From: Halisarca cf. caerulea
Lineage: Eukaryota > Porifera > Demospongiae > Chondrillida > Halisarcidae
Reading direction: 5' to 3'
Assembly: GCA_963170055.1 (NCBI GenBank)
Contig: CAUJGJ010000376.1
Span: forward strand, 2,246,543 to 2,310,542
Length of the DNA stretch: 64,000 nucleotides
Part shown: one piece after another, positions 49,956 to 61,513 of the stretch
Position numbering within the stretch: the first letter of the stretch is position 1
Layout: each line of letters starts with the position of its first letter
Notes under the pieces: generated by a model
Seen by the model: the letters and a program-made list of their open reading frames with translations, nothing else
The model's database searches: none
What the model was told of the DNA's origin: nothing
Made by a program: the position numbers and the translations under genes

Positions 49956-52420
49956 TCAAAAGTGGACTAGCTGACACTTGGAATATGGACAGATTAAATG
50001 AAAAGTACATGTGTTATCAGGATCAAAGTTGTTGATGAATTGCTCCCACATAAAGAGTATGATCTGTCGTTTAGTTGAATCGAAAGGCAGGTCAAGGTTG
50101 ATGGGTGGCATGAGATTCCATAATTTGACAACTCGGTTAAAGTAAAAGTGTCTAACTGTTGATGTCCTTGTGTAGTTGCATGTGTCGCAGTTTTGATTTG
50201 GAGCCGAGTCTTGCGTTAGCACATATGTAAGAGTAGTGGGCATTCCATGATAGGTTATGGGAAATAATGATGCCTAAATCGCGTTGGTTGCTACTGATCG
50301 GGACGTTGCTATTGTTGATAATGTATGTAGGTGAATCTGTGTTGGATTTTAGAGATATTCTCATTATTGCACATTTGCCTTGATTCAAAGATAAGTTCGA
50401 TTTCTTGCACCATGAAGAAAGGGAATCAATGTCACTTTGTAGCAGAACGGTATCATTAAAATTTGTGATCGATCTGATGAACTTGGTGTCATCAGTGAAT
50501 AGGTAGGCAGAAGACTGCAAGATGTTATTGGGCAGGTCATTGACATACACAAGGAATAAGATTGGCCCTAGGATACTACCCTGGGGTACGCCTGAAAGTA
50601 CAGGGAGAAGGGGTGAGGATTCTCCGGAAATATTGCTGACATAGGGGAGTCGATTTTTCAGGTATTCACTAAACCATAGCCACATGGGCCCTGTAATTCC
50701 TATCATCCAAAGTTTAAGCAGTAGTTCACTGTGTGGGATGGTGTCCAAGGCTTTTTTTTAAAGTCAAAGTAGGAGTTGGGTTAGGTATGACCGATTGCGA
50801 AGGAAACCAAATTGGTGACTGTTTATTTGGGTCCATATGAAGTTGATGATCTTATTGAAGATAACAATTTCAAGCACTTTGGAGAAGATGCACAATAGCG
50901 AGATAGGGTGATAGTTTGTTACGTTTGATGTGTCTCCACCTTTGTGAATTGGAATTATTTTATGAATTTTCCACTCGTTGGGGATGAGCTGTTCTGTAAA
51001 GATGCTTGGAAGAGTGTAGTGAGTGGGGTGGCTAGAGAGTTTGCACATTCTTTAAGTACTATGGGACTCAAATCATCACACCCAGGAGACTTGGAGGGGT
51101 CAAGGTTGGACAGGACTTGAAGTAAGTTAGAGTTGTCCAGGGTGATGGTATGTAGCTGGTTGGTAGGGGTGGGGGGTTGATCTATTGGGGGCAAGGTGAA
51201 GGAGTTTCTGGAGAAGATGGAATTAAAGTAGTCATTGAAGCTGGCTGCCTTCTCAGCTGGGTTGTGGATTACTTGTGTGTTATGTATGATGATCGATGGG
51301 TATTGATGAGTTGCTATGCGAGAGACTTTTCAGATGGCGGAAGAGTTTCTTTGGGTTACGGTGGTGGGATTTAATCAGATCAAGTTCGTAGGATTGCCTA
51401 GCTGTCTGGATCAGATGATCAAGGTCTTGCTTGAGTTGGGCCAATTTAGTGAGTTTGAAACTGGTTGGATTATGATTCAAGGAGCGGCGAAGGGTACACG
51501 TGCAGTTGATTTTATGGTGGATTGTCGGAGTGAACCACTTGGGGAATGGCTTTGCAGTAGAACTAATTGTGGGAATGTGCAGCATGGAGGCAGCTATGAT
51601 CATCCTTTTCATGAATAGCCATGTGGCTTGTACATTGTTGCTCTCAGTAGGTGTGCGTTGGAGACTAATGGCTAGTGTACTGGATAGTCTTGGGAGGTCA
51701 CTTTGGAGTAGATGAATTTGGTTCGAGTGCATTGTTTGGATTGATGCTTAGGGTGATAGGGGACACTGAAAGTGATTGGTGGTTAGTGATTGGAGTGAAA
51801 GTGGTCAGACTTTGTTGCACATGCGTCAGGGTCAACTTTTAAGTGGAGTATGTTGTCTGGGTTTTGTTGGTCAGGCCCAGGACAGTTACCATGAGTGTGG
51901 GTGGCTTCTGCGACAAGTTGTATTAGGTTTCGGGATATTGCTAGATCACAGAACATGGTACTTTGGGTTGATAGTGCTGAGCAGGTATAGACCAGTTTAT
52001 GTCTGGTAGATTGAAGTCTCCCAAGAGGATAGTGTCTACTTCTGGGGGCCATAAGTGCAAGGCATGTGTGAGTTGATCTAAATGTAAGTCCATTCGAGAA
52101 GCGGGAATGTATGCACAGCATATGAGGAGTTTAGACGAATCAAGGCAGGCTTCTACAATTAGTAGTTCAGTGTTGGTGGCTCGGTAGAATAGATTTGAAG
52201 GAATGTAGTCTGAAACAACTATGAGAACTCCACCACCTAGGGATTCACAATCGCATCGGTAGATATTGTAGCCATTGGGTAAAACTTCATTGTTGTAGGT
52301 GCAAGGTGAAAGCCATGTTTCAGTGATGCATAGAACATCAAGTTGTTTGCGGTAGGTTAGTGATTGGATGAATGGTAATTTGTTGTTTACACTGCGTGTA
52401 TTCTAGATACCAATGTTCAT
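49956..52420 (-). pseudogene. Near full-length but decayed APE-type LINE (CR1-like)
   Basis: Read from 52420 down. An apurinic-type endonuclease region (NTRSVNNK, LCITETWL with the catalytic Glu, GGGVLIVV, LLGDFNLPDINW) is open to about 51970. A linker follows, full of frame changes. Then come pre-RT (SPGCDDLSPIVLKECANSLA; NEWKIHKIIPIHKGGDTSNV) and RT (LDTIPHSELLLKLWMIGITG; LSGVPQGSILGP; YLFTDDTKF, 50488-50499, with FTDD in place of the usual FADD; NLSLNQGKCAIM; RDLGIIISHNLSW). The C-terminal block is LWNLMPPINL ... NNFDPDNTCTFHLICPYSKC. A one-base shift in an A-run near 50757 splits the RT. Pieces of the same LINE type lie at 37.4-39.1 kb. Inactive. Confidence 0.9.
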
Positions 52421-55400
52421 GATCATGTATGCGTTGTCGGATTTAGAGGTTTGTCAATCGATCTGGATTGGAAGGGTTGGATTGGGGGAGGGAGAATGGA
52501 TTTGGGGATGTCTATATATGCAGTGGATAAATCCAAATCCATATATGTACATCCTACATGTGAAACACTACAGAAAACTTATGCATGGAGTAATTAAAGT
52601 CTATAGATGGCCCTTGAAAAAGTCTAGATAGATGGTATGAAATTATCTAGGGCAATAGTCTTGAAACAAAATGAGAGTGACTTTATCATACAGGTATACT
52701 TTCTCGCACCCAACTGAGTTTTGGAACATTTTTCCGCATTATGGCTTGCATAAAATGTGGTATGAAAAGTGTACAAAGGCCATTTTGCAATCATGGAAGG
52801 ATGTACAAACACTTCAAACAAGGATAGGCTGTAAATGGGCACAGGGCTAGATTGGCAAAGGGCATGCAAGATGGGCATAGGAGGAACACTGCATGCATCA
52901 ATGGGATCTAGGAATTTGATCACACTCAGTCTGACTATAGACTCCTATATAGCCTCATGCACTTATGTACAGCCCTAGTCTTGTCTAGCCCTATGCCCAT
53001 CTAGCTTGGTACCCAAGTCTACAGCTTATCCTTATTAAAGTGTTTGCAGAGGATTCTTTTCGTAGAACAGTTCAGTGTCAATCCTATAATCTTCTACCAC
53101 TTTTAACTTTTTTTAACACCCTTTTTCATGTGCCCTTTTTCCCAAATCAAAATTGCTTTCAATTATATTACATTGTTAAAGGACGGCTTTGGCTGCTGTT
53201 AAAAAAGCACACTTAACTCTTACAATTTAGACAAACTAGCAATATGTTGCTGCATTGATGTGATTAGTGGTTGGTAGTTGGTTTACATAGTCTGCATGTA
53301 TGGGTGTGAGTACAAGGGGTGCATGTGGCTTTAGGCTTAAAGAAACAATAAAAGAAAACTTCCAGCACTTGTGCCAGTTCTATGGAGCAGATGGTAGGCC
53401 AATGCAGTTCCTTTCAGAGTAAGAAAAAGGTAAAGACATATTATAGATTGTGTAAATAAAAATCGGGGCAAATAGATACAGTACTCCATTTGCCCAAATC
53501 TTTACACCTATCCAATGGGGTCAAGTGTGTTTGCAACTGAAGGTAATGACTGAATAGTCAATTGAGGAATGACAATTGCAAGAGGCCAGCCTGGGCAATG
53601 TCAGTAAAAACAGCATGGTTCTGCTGAAGGTTTTGAGCCATGGGTATATACAGTATAACACTATATAATGCAGTAACATGATTAGGATGTACATATACTA
53701 GGTATAGGAGAATGTTCAGAGTGGGCGAGTCAGAAACTAATTTAAGAAGGTGTGACGATGGAATTGGGGGAGCACCCTAAATTTTAGTTGTGGCCCCCTA
53801 AAGTCTTATGCAATAATACTAATTACTGAGATTTGCAATGGAAAATTTAACAATAATCTTGAAAATGCCCCCAAAAGTTGTAAAATATATTATAATTTTT
53901 CATGAATTTTAAGGTAGAACCACACTAATTGTGATTCTGTAAATCCCCGGGCCACACATGTCTGTCATGACATCATCCAGTATGCAACAATTTAACAAAA
54001 AAGAATGATGCTACCTCTGCATAGTATACATTCAATAGGATGCACAGTATCATTCAATTGTTACGTGCATAAACCCTCCCCCTAAAGTTTACACATTCCA
54101 CTGCTACTGCAATACTGATGCTACCACTAATAATAATAATAATAAAAAAAACATGTGGTATCAAAGATCAGAAGGAATTGGTACATGGCTTAGCTGTAGT
54201 ATGGCTGTATCTTACTTCTTTCATGGCTTAGCAGGTTCAATGTTACCATGCCCACGCATTGATCTAAATACATGATTGGTGTTCATCTATGTGCAACTAT
54301 TAATTCAAGCAAAGGCAATTAAGCATGTAGTTACACAAGGGTACAGTACAATCCACGTACAGTCCCATATCATGATGTTGTCATCAATATACCATGACCA
54401 TGTATGTTAACACTTGCATAGTCAATAGTCTACTGCAAGGACTGTGACAAGTCCTACATTGGGAGTCAGTGAATATGAAGGAGCATCAAGATCTGGACAT
54501 GCAATGAAGAATGAAGATATATTATGAAAAATGCAAATACTGTCCATAGAGAGCCATGGTATGAATTGGAGCAGTGCCAGAATTCTGGACTGAGAACAGA
54601 ACTGTATGAAAGAGGAGGACAAAGACGGCCTCCACAGCAAGATGTCTCATAACTTTGTACAGTACATCCTTCATTATCAACATTATTATTATTCTACCAT
54701 GTTAATTAATTTCATTCATTTCCTTTATTATCAATATTATTATTCTAGCATGTTGATTAATTTCTACAATGTTGTGCATGCGTGCATCACATTGCTCATG
54801 CAACCGTACCACTACATGATACTATTGGTAAGCTCCTGTAAGTACGAAACTACTTTCTTCAGGAACCTCGATCATCTGGAGTTTGAAGAAAGCAACGTTA
54901 TAGACCTCAGGCTTCACAAATATTTAAATAATGCAATAAAAAAACCTAAAATTCATCGATTTAAATTTATAAACAAAGAATCAAGTTCTCATAGAATAAT
55001 TTTGCGCAGTGCATACCAAAAGTTTAGCAAGAAAGCAGTTGTTTTTGTTCATCAATGTCATTGCTGATGGTAGACAATACAGAGTCCTTCTCTGTTCTGA
55101 GACCTTTTAGCATAGATAGTAGTTTGAAACAATGATCTGCATCACCAGAAGCACTCTTTGCACCTGCACACAGAAAGCACAGGTACAAATAATTATTACA
55201 AAGAACCTAAATGCTACAAACAAGAAACAGAACCAAAAAATTGAATATACATTACTAATTGAAACTAATCCTGATTTCCTGCAAGAAAATCTCCAGCCTT
55301 CCTCCTAAATAAAATGGTTCCCTTTTAACACTGTACATACAGTGATTGCATAGTAAACAACTAGTATAGTTATGCACTATGTGCGGAACTTCCCTATTAT

Positions 55401-57094
55401 GTCTAAGCAATTGCTGGTAATGTGACTCAAGGATAATGAAAGGAGAGACATACCTCTGTGCAACAGTGGAGGAGCCAAAACACCATGGTCATAACAGTTG
55501 ACACAGGTGACAAAACATGCATGCTGCTAGCTGGGATTGCCTTGACTTATGAATACAGATTTTCCAGTAAGAATGATCTCCCGCCTAGAGATGAGATACC
55601 CACACACTCACAAAAAAATACCTAGAAATCTTCTCTTACTAATGATGATGTCTATCAAGTACTGCTGAGGCACCAGGATGAGACAACAGGAGTGACCATG
55701 CACTTCTCTTGAAAGATCACATTTCACCTGTCCCTAGGGGTGGTTCCTCCAATGGGGTACTACTGTACATTCAAACACTTATCCATGTTTCCTAGCCACA
55801 TTTTTTTTGCAATAGTATCACATTTTATTGCTCATGCAACCATTGGTCCTGGCTAAAATGGGTCTACGTGGATCACTATTCGCAACCAAATCTTTTAAAA
55901 AGTGCATAATCTAAGTAGACCCAATTTCATTGTCACAAGTGGGTCCCTCTTGTCAAACTGGTTCCCACTAAAAAGCTCTATAAGGGGAACCGTTTTTGTT
56001 ACCAACAGTGGTCTACCCTTGAAAATGTGGTCCCCACAGTGCCTTTGTTAAACAGAGTAGACAAAGCTAGCTTCATAGATACATCTTTTACGTACATATC
56101 ACAGCTAGTGTAATTACAAGATTTTAATTATTATCTCAAAATAGTACTCAAAGACTGGGAAACACGACAAGATGTAAAACAATGTTTATACAAGTACTTA
56201 GTAACTTATTACCTGCTAATTATTGCATGATGAAGTGAAATATGGTGTATTACTATCAAATATAGCATGCATTATATTATATAGATGGCATGTGCTATCA
56301 TGGTCCTATTGTATGTGCACGTGGGACTAGTGACTAAACAGTGCTGTAATAGCAGCTGGTCCTCAGACATTTTCCATGCAACTGCCATTGGCTATAAATT
56401 TTGACTGTTTTGCTGGACATTATGTTTAATCAGTTCATAACATTTTCTTTGCCTTAGTCCGTACTTTGATTGTAAAGCATCCAACCAATGTAATCAATTT
56501 CTGAACAATATTGAATTTGCATGGATCGACAAACGCCACAGCATAACCTTGCTTACAGCACTGCATCTGGTGCCATACAGTGATACTTGGATCCCAACAT
56601 GTAAACTTGAATTTTACCTTTTGGCTAGCTTGGTTTCGACATTTCTGCTAACACTAATAATATCTGTTTTCTGTTTACAGTTGGTATACGTAGATACTTG
56701 TGTACATGCCTATCATAGTATGACAGCATTGAAAACATAATGATCTGGTCAATTTTCAATGATGATTGAGTCCAGAAATACTTACCACTTAACAACAGTG
56801 TTCTGCCAAGATTATTTCTTCATGTTAGGCCCACAGTATACAGTATACTTCAACACTGTTGTTCAAATGTTTTCAATACTCAATTATTTTCATTGAAGTC
56901 AATCCCCTCAAGTCATTTCTTTCTGCATCTGTGCCTGAACCCACACCCACATCACACACTACAATTTTATGCCTGCTAATCCTCGTGCTAAACTTAATTA
57001 ATCCACAGCCTCACTCTCACACTACACCAGATTATTTGTGGCATGTGTGTATGTATCCTTCAATGAAAGTTACCATCATGGGATTGTAAAGTTA
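52421..57094. other. Gene-poor region
   Basis: No supported gene in 4.7 kb. An ORF at 54606-55067 ends in a lysine-rich segment but shows no family motif. A stretch at 55790-56050 with several 'tagaccca' and 'gtggtccc' phrases in both orientations is probably an old inverted-repeat element. Confidence 0.45.
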
Positions 57095-57306
57095 AGGTAG
57101 AAGGCACTAATTCCGAACAGTTGTTAATTCCGAACAGGGTATCTCCTAGCCGACACAGAAAGATCTAAGTTTTATTCTTTTACAGCTGTTATGTCCTGTA
57201 TTAGTGCTAAGAAATGCTAGGCTAAAATACCTCCAAATTTAGTTCCTGTGCTCAGGAAAAGCGGTGTTCGTAATAAACAATTGTTCGGAATTAGTCCCCT
57301 CTACAT
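57095..57306. mobile_element. TA-flanked MITE (family D, 212 bp)
   Basis: Left end AGGTAGAAGGCACTAATTCC; the reverse complement of the right end is ATGTAGAGGGGACTAATTCC; both continue GAACA. TA flanks at 57093-57094 and 57307-57308. 'TTAATTCCGAACAG' is repeated inside the left end. Same style as 45813-46007. Confidence 0.8.
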
Positions 57307-57612
57307 TATACCATAGATATTATCTATGGTTATATCATAGATATTCTATATTATACTGTGCAAACATAATGATAACAGATATACTAGTAATAAGTACACT
57401 TGGTAGCCTCACTAGAAGTATTTTCTCCTGCTATAGTCCCAATGCATTCCTTCTTTATACATAATAAGTCTGCAGACATTTCAGAAACACCAGGGGGTGG
57501 AGGTATAGACCTGGTCGCCATCTAGACTCTACAATTGCAATACACTCGACAATACATACGTACCTAGACCCGCGCCTAGACCATAAACAACAAAGGATCG
57601 ATCAGAGAGGTT

Positions 57613-57632
57613 TGAGTCTGGCTACGTGAGAC
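57613..57632. repeat. Half copy of palindromic family E, 42 bp before PRKCSH ATG
   Basis: TGAGTCTGGCTACGTGAGAC with flanking 'agaggttt' matches the reverse complement of 60268-60300 almost base for base. It lies in the presumed 5' UTR or promoter of the glucosidase II beta gene. Confidence 0.75.
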
Positions 57633-57673
57633 TAGGTCTGACTGTACCAGATTTCTTTCACGTGGTTTTCAAA

Positions 57674-59092
57674 ATGGCTACTATAGGGTCTGTTTTGTTC
57701 CTTATAACCCTATCAACTACTACTATTACTGGGGAAACAGCAACTGTGCGAGGAATACCGATGGAAAGATTGAGTTTTTATAACCCCGAAGAAGATTTTA
57801 GTTGTTTAGATGGAAGTAATAAAGTACCCTTCTCCATGGTAAATGATGACTACTGCGATTGTCTGGACGGGTCAGACGAACCTGGAACGTCTGCTTGCGC
57901 TAACGGAAAGTATTATTGTCTCAATAAAGGATACGTTGGAAAAGAGTTGGTGTCATCGATGGTGAACGATGGGATTTGCGATTGTTGCGATGGCTCAGAT
58001 GAATACCTTTCTAACCATTGTGTCAACAGTTGTGATGAACTGGGAAAGAAAATGCAAGAAGAGCTGGAGAAGAAGCGATTTGCCCAAGAGGCTGGCTACA
58101 GGGCTAGGCAAGAATATTCTAATGCCGGTCTCCAAAAAAAGAAAGAAAAGGAAGAAACTTTGGCAAAGCTGAAAGTTGATAAAGAGGCATTAGAAGCTGA
58201 AGTGAAATCTTTGCGAGAAGCTAAAGAAGAAGCCGAGGCTCCTGAGAAAGTAGCTAAGGACGAACATGACCAGAAAGTTAAGGAATTAAGAGATACTAAG
58301 TCATCAGAGAAGAAAAAAACTGATGCAACTAAAGCTTTTATGAAATTAGACACTAATCAAGATAATCAAATTACTGAAGAAGAGCTACAGTCATATGTTG
58401 AACTCGATATGGATGGTGATGGTACCGTGTCTAGAGAGGAAATTAGTGAAATTCTTGGACCAGATCCTCTCACTTTTGAAACTTTCCTTGAAACTGGTTA
58501 CAGTGCATTATCAGAGAAAGTGAATCTTGATACAGATACAGAAGATGACCATGAGGGAAGTCCAGATGAATCCATCGATTTACCTTATGATGAAGCAACA
58601 CAACAGTTGATTGACGTTGCTGACAAGGCTCGTGAATCATATCAAGAAGCAGAAAGAAGGGAAAGGGAAGTTGACAGTAGTATATCCGATGTAGAGAAGT
58701 ATCTTGGTATTGACAAGGGTATATCAGAAGAATTTGCTCAGTTGTATGGCAATTGCTATGAATATACTGATAGGGAATATGTTTACAAACTTTGTCCCTT
58801 TGACAAAGTAACTCAAAGAAGTAAAAGTGGGGGTCGTGAAACTTCTCTTGGTACCTGGGACAACTGGAATGGTGAGGGACAGAGCAAGTACAACTCTATG
58901 AAGTACAGCAATGGAGAGCACTGTTGGAATGGTCCACATCGTAGCACAGTTGTCACCCTAAAATGTGGTGCGGAAGAGTCATTGGTGTCAGCATCTGAAC
59001 CCAACCGTTGTGAATATGCCATGGGTCTTCTTACTCCAGCTGTTTGTGAACCTTTCGATCCCAATAGGCACTTCATGCATGAAGAATTGTAA
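57674..59092 (+). CDS. PRKCSH: Glucosidase 2 subunit beta (472 aa, intronless)
   Basis: The start at 57674 (aaaATGG) gives a signal peptide (ATIGSVLFLITLSTTTITG). Then come two Cys-rich LDL-receptor-like modules (VNDDYCDCLDGSDEPG; VNDGICDCCDGSDE), a charged coiled coil (residues about 130-215), and paired EF-hand-like loops (DTNQDNQITEEEL, DMDGDGTVSREEI). An acidic stretch precedes a C-terminal MRH domain (GNCYEYTDREYVYKLCPFD, GTWDNWNG, CWNGPHRSTVVTLKCG, NRCEYAMGLLTPAVC). The last residues are HEEL, an HDEL-type ER retrieval signal. The protein pairs with the catalytic alpha subunit to trim glucose from N-glycans during ER quality control. Human protein 528 aa; the shortfall is in the acidic middle. 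The vertebrate gene has many introns; this one has none. AATAAA at 59339-59344 is a candidate poly(A) signal. Its 3' end faces the minus-strand gene at 59551. Confidence 0.96.
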   Translation: MATIGSVLFLITLSTTTITGETATVRGIPMERLSFYNPEEDFSCLDGSNKVPFSMVNDDYCDCLDGSDEPGTSACANGKYYCLNKGYVGKELVSSMVNDGICDCCDGSDEYLSNHCVNSCDELGKKMQEELEKKRFAQEAGYRARQEYSNAGLQKKKEKEETLAKLKVDKEALEAEVKSLREAKEEAEAPEKVAKDEHDQKVKELRDTKSSEKKKTDATKAFMKLDTNQDNQITEEELQSYVELDMDGDGTVSREEISEILGPDPLTFETFLETGYSALSEKVNLDTDTEDDHEGSPDESIDLPYDEATQQLIDVADKARESYQEAERREREVDSSISDVEKYLGIDKGISEEFAQLYGNCYEYTDREYVYKLCPFDKVTQRSKSGGRETSLGTWDNWNGEGQSKYNSMKYSNGEHCWNGPHRSTVVTLKCGAEESLVSASEPNRCEYAMGLLTPAVCEPFDPNRHFMHEEL

Positions 59093-59550
59093 AGACTATA
59101 GCTTCTGTAGTACACTGGACTATAGAAAGGATAACCCATGTAATACGTACATTATACATAATGTATTTAGAATATCTTATGTTGCTGTATCAAAAGCACA
59201 TAATATAATTCCACTAGTACAATACAATACTTATGACCTTTAAGAAGTGTAATATGAAATTATAGGCATGCCTGCAATACCAATAGATTTGAAATTGCAT
59301 AAATTCATATACAGTACTCAAGTACATGTATATGTAGCAATAAAAAATGATAATGCAGCAAACATTGCCAGTGTGTACCATAATAATTTATACAGTTTCA
59401 TCTGAGTATCAAACAGTACAACACAACAATGTACCTGTACTAGGCAATGCTGAGGTACTAAAGCTTTGAAAAACATGAACTATACAATACACAAATAATT
59501 ACAATGTATTAATCCAATAAGTTCAGTGTGTTAACGACTGATATCCTTCA

Positions 59551-60111
59551 TCAGGAAGCAGCCAAAGGACGAGGCTTTGATGACTCTGGAGATGATTCCT
59601 GAATAGAACTTCCACTTCTAAATTCTACATTCTGAGCATTGACTTGACTAATGGGTGAATGTGGAACAGGATTCACTGGAAAACTCTCATTAGGGGTTTC
59701 ATTATATTCTTCTATAGGTACATACTTGGGCGATGCGAGAGTAACAGATATTTGGTCATTGTAGTTAATCCCCAGTGGTATTGTTGGTGGATTCGTTACA
59801 TTCACTTGTTGAAGAGTTTCACTTTCTGCTACTTCAGTTAACGTCTCCCTAACAGGTTCACTACTTTCTCCGTGTGACTTAACGGTCTGCTGTCTCTCAC
59901 GTTTGTCAATGTCATTATTCCTCGCCAAAGCCATTCGAACTCGAGCGTTTCGCTCTTGTCTATCTTGAAGCCAGTACATAAAATAGCCAAAACAACACAG
60001 AAACACACAAAAAAATCCTGTTGCCGAAATATTGGCAATATTGTCTGCACTCAAAATAGGAAGATCAGTTGCTGTTAAGTTTGCCGGATCAGTGGTAAAG
60101 TTGTCAGCCAT
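59551..60111 (-). CDS. Unrecognised single-pass membrane protein (186 aa)
   Basis: The start is ATG in aaaATGG context at 60111; the ORF is intact. The N-terminal 27 residues are acidic/polar with three N-glycosylation sequons (NFT at 4, NLT at 11, NIS at 27). A Cys-rich hydrophobic segment follows (about 30-48: ATGFFCVFLCCFGYFMYWL). An Arg-rich stop-transfer stretch (QDRQERNARVRMALARNN) and a Ser/Pro-rich acidic tail of about 120 residues (KYVPIEEYNE, SPISQVNAQN, SSPESSKPRP) complete it. Without a cleavable signal, an N-out/C-in orientation is predicted. Cys within the membrane segment could be acylated. I know no family match. It could be a lineage-specific receptor-like or adaptor protein. 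Intact frame, good start and balanced composition make it likely real, but a retroposed or spurious ORF cannot be excluded. Confidence 0.72.
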   Translation of the reverse strand: MADNFTTDPANLTATDLPILSADNIANISATGFFCVFLCCFGYFMYWLQDRQERNARVRMALARNNDIDKRERQQTVKSHGESSEPVRETLTEVAESETLQQVNVTNPPTIPLGINYNDQISVTLASPKYVPIEEYNETPNESFPVNPVPHSPISQVNAQNVEFRSGSSIQESSPESSKPRPLAAS

Positions 60112-60224
60112 TTTTTATATGATCACATCTATAATAATAATTATACCCATGCAACCCATGCAACTCTCGTGCAGATTTGGGTTTGTACGTTTAGATCTAG
60201 AATATTTGTAGTTTGGGTAAATCA

Positions 60225-60261
60225 GTCTCGTAAACCAGCTGGGTGGTCTGGTTCACGAGAC
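60225..60261. mobile_element. Family E palindrome, 14-bp arms
   Basis: GTCTCGTAAACCAG, a 9-nt loop, then CTGGTTCACGAGAC; one mismatch. It lies 114 bp upstream of the ATG of the minus-strand membrane protein gene. Confidence 0.78.
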
Positions 60262-60268
60262 CCATCTA

Positions 60269-60344
60269 GTCTCACGTAGCCAGACCCAAACCTCTTTGAT
60301 GAAAAAGTTCAAGGAGCCAAGTTGAGGGTCTGGCTACATGAGAC
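60269..60344. mobile_element. Family E palindrome, 19-bp arms
   Basis: GTCTCACGTAGCCAGACCC and its inverse at 60326-60344 with one mismatch, loop of 38 bp. It lies directly beside the previous palindrome. Its left arm and flank match 57601-57634. Confidence 0.82.
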
Positions 60345-61513
60345 TAGGACTCATTACAATAATTATATATTGCTTCTCATTATACCCTTGGCAATCATCC
60401 AGGCCATTCAGTGTGAGGTATAGTTTTAGCTGCTCCATGGCCAAGGGCCCGCGGTGCTTTGCCTATATACTCTGCACCACGCACAATGTCCATGCACAGA
60501 GACATCATTAATTTCTCAGTTCCTCACTGAGCTCCAGGTCTGCCCCAATGTAGCCTATATTGTAGGGTCCACTTGAACCACAGCTGCAAATGTACTGGAT
60601 CTTTCCAAAACACAAGACCACAAGGACTGATGATGCATGATCATGCATGTGCATGTGTCCTGTTCACAATTTTTAGGGAGCAAGATCTAGAGCAATCACA
60701 CAACTCTTCAACACTCATGCCTGTCAAATTGGCTTTCCACCACGTGCAACATTCAGTCACCTGTATCAGAGCACCACAGGCAATCAGCACCTCCGATCAC
60801 CCTAGCTCTGGACCTCCTTTGATCAATAGGTTGCATAGATGTGTGGTTAACAGACTAACAATGAAACCTCTCTATAATATTGGACATTTTGGGAACTGAA
60901 AATCAGTCTATCTGCTAGAATATCATAGGTTTCCACTATTCAGAGGTCATTATATTATGTATAGCAACCCAATTGGACCCACAGAGGCAATCAGGTTAGA
61001 TTGTGTATGGCTGGCACTACAATAGTGGGTCATTATAACCCATTCATTATAACCCAGGTGTAACTGCAATTTTATGTGCACAAGTGTTTCTTGGCCAGTT
61101 ATATGCATGGGACAAACCATGAGGAATCTGGATCTCTTACCGGTGCTTTTATTATAAGTCCGGCAGCCATTCATTTTTTTACTAAAAAATAGTGTTGCTA
61201 CTTATAACAGGGCTCAATTTACAAGCACTTCATGCCTTAGAAAGATTCTCCATGATAATATTACTATACTAAGGAAATCAGCATATAGCTCCAGACAAAC
61301 CTACAGATGACTTCATGGAAGTTTAAATATACAGTCATTAAATATCACATTTAACAGTTCATTTTCAGCCATTACACGATCTAAAGAGTGCCACAAGTAT
61401 GTTTTATGATCATAAATACACTGATACACGTAAACAATATACAATGACACATTATATGTACAATGTAAATAACTAGACACATGTCTAGAAATAAATTACT
61501 GATTCTCCAGGCT
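60345..61513. other. Intergenic, no gene recognised
   Basis: TE-like phrases such as 'gaaacctctctataatattgg' (60862) and 'ggtttccactattcagaggtcattata' (60929) look like ends of a small pogo-like element, but I could not define its limits. Confidence 0.4.

Noticed and set aside
54606..55067. 153-codon ORF with a lysine-rich C-terminal part
   Set aside because: The first half is low complexity (Tyr/His from AT-rich repeats); the second half follows a possible acceptor but has no homologue I recognise and no partner exon.
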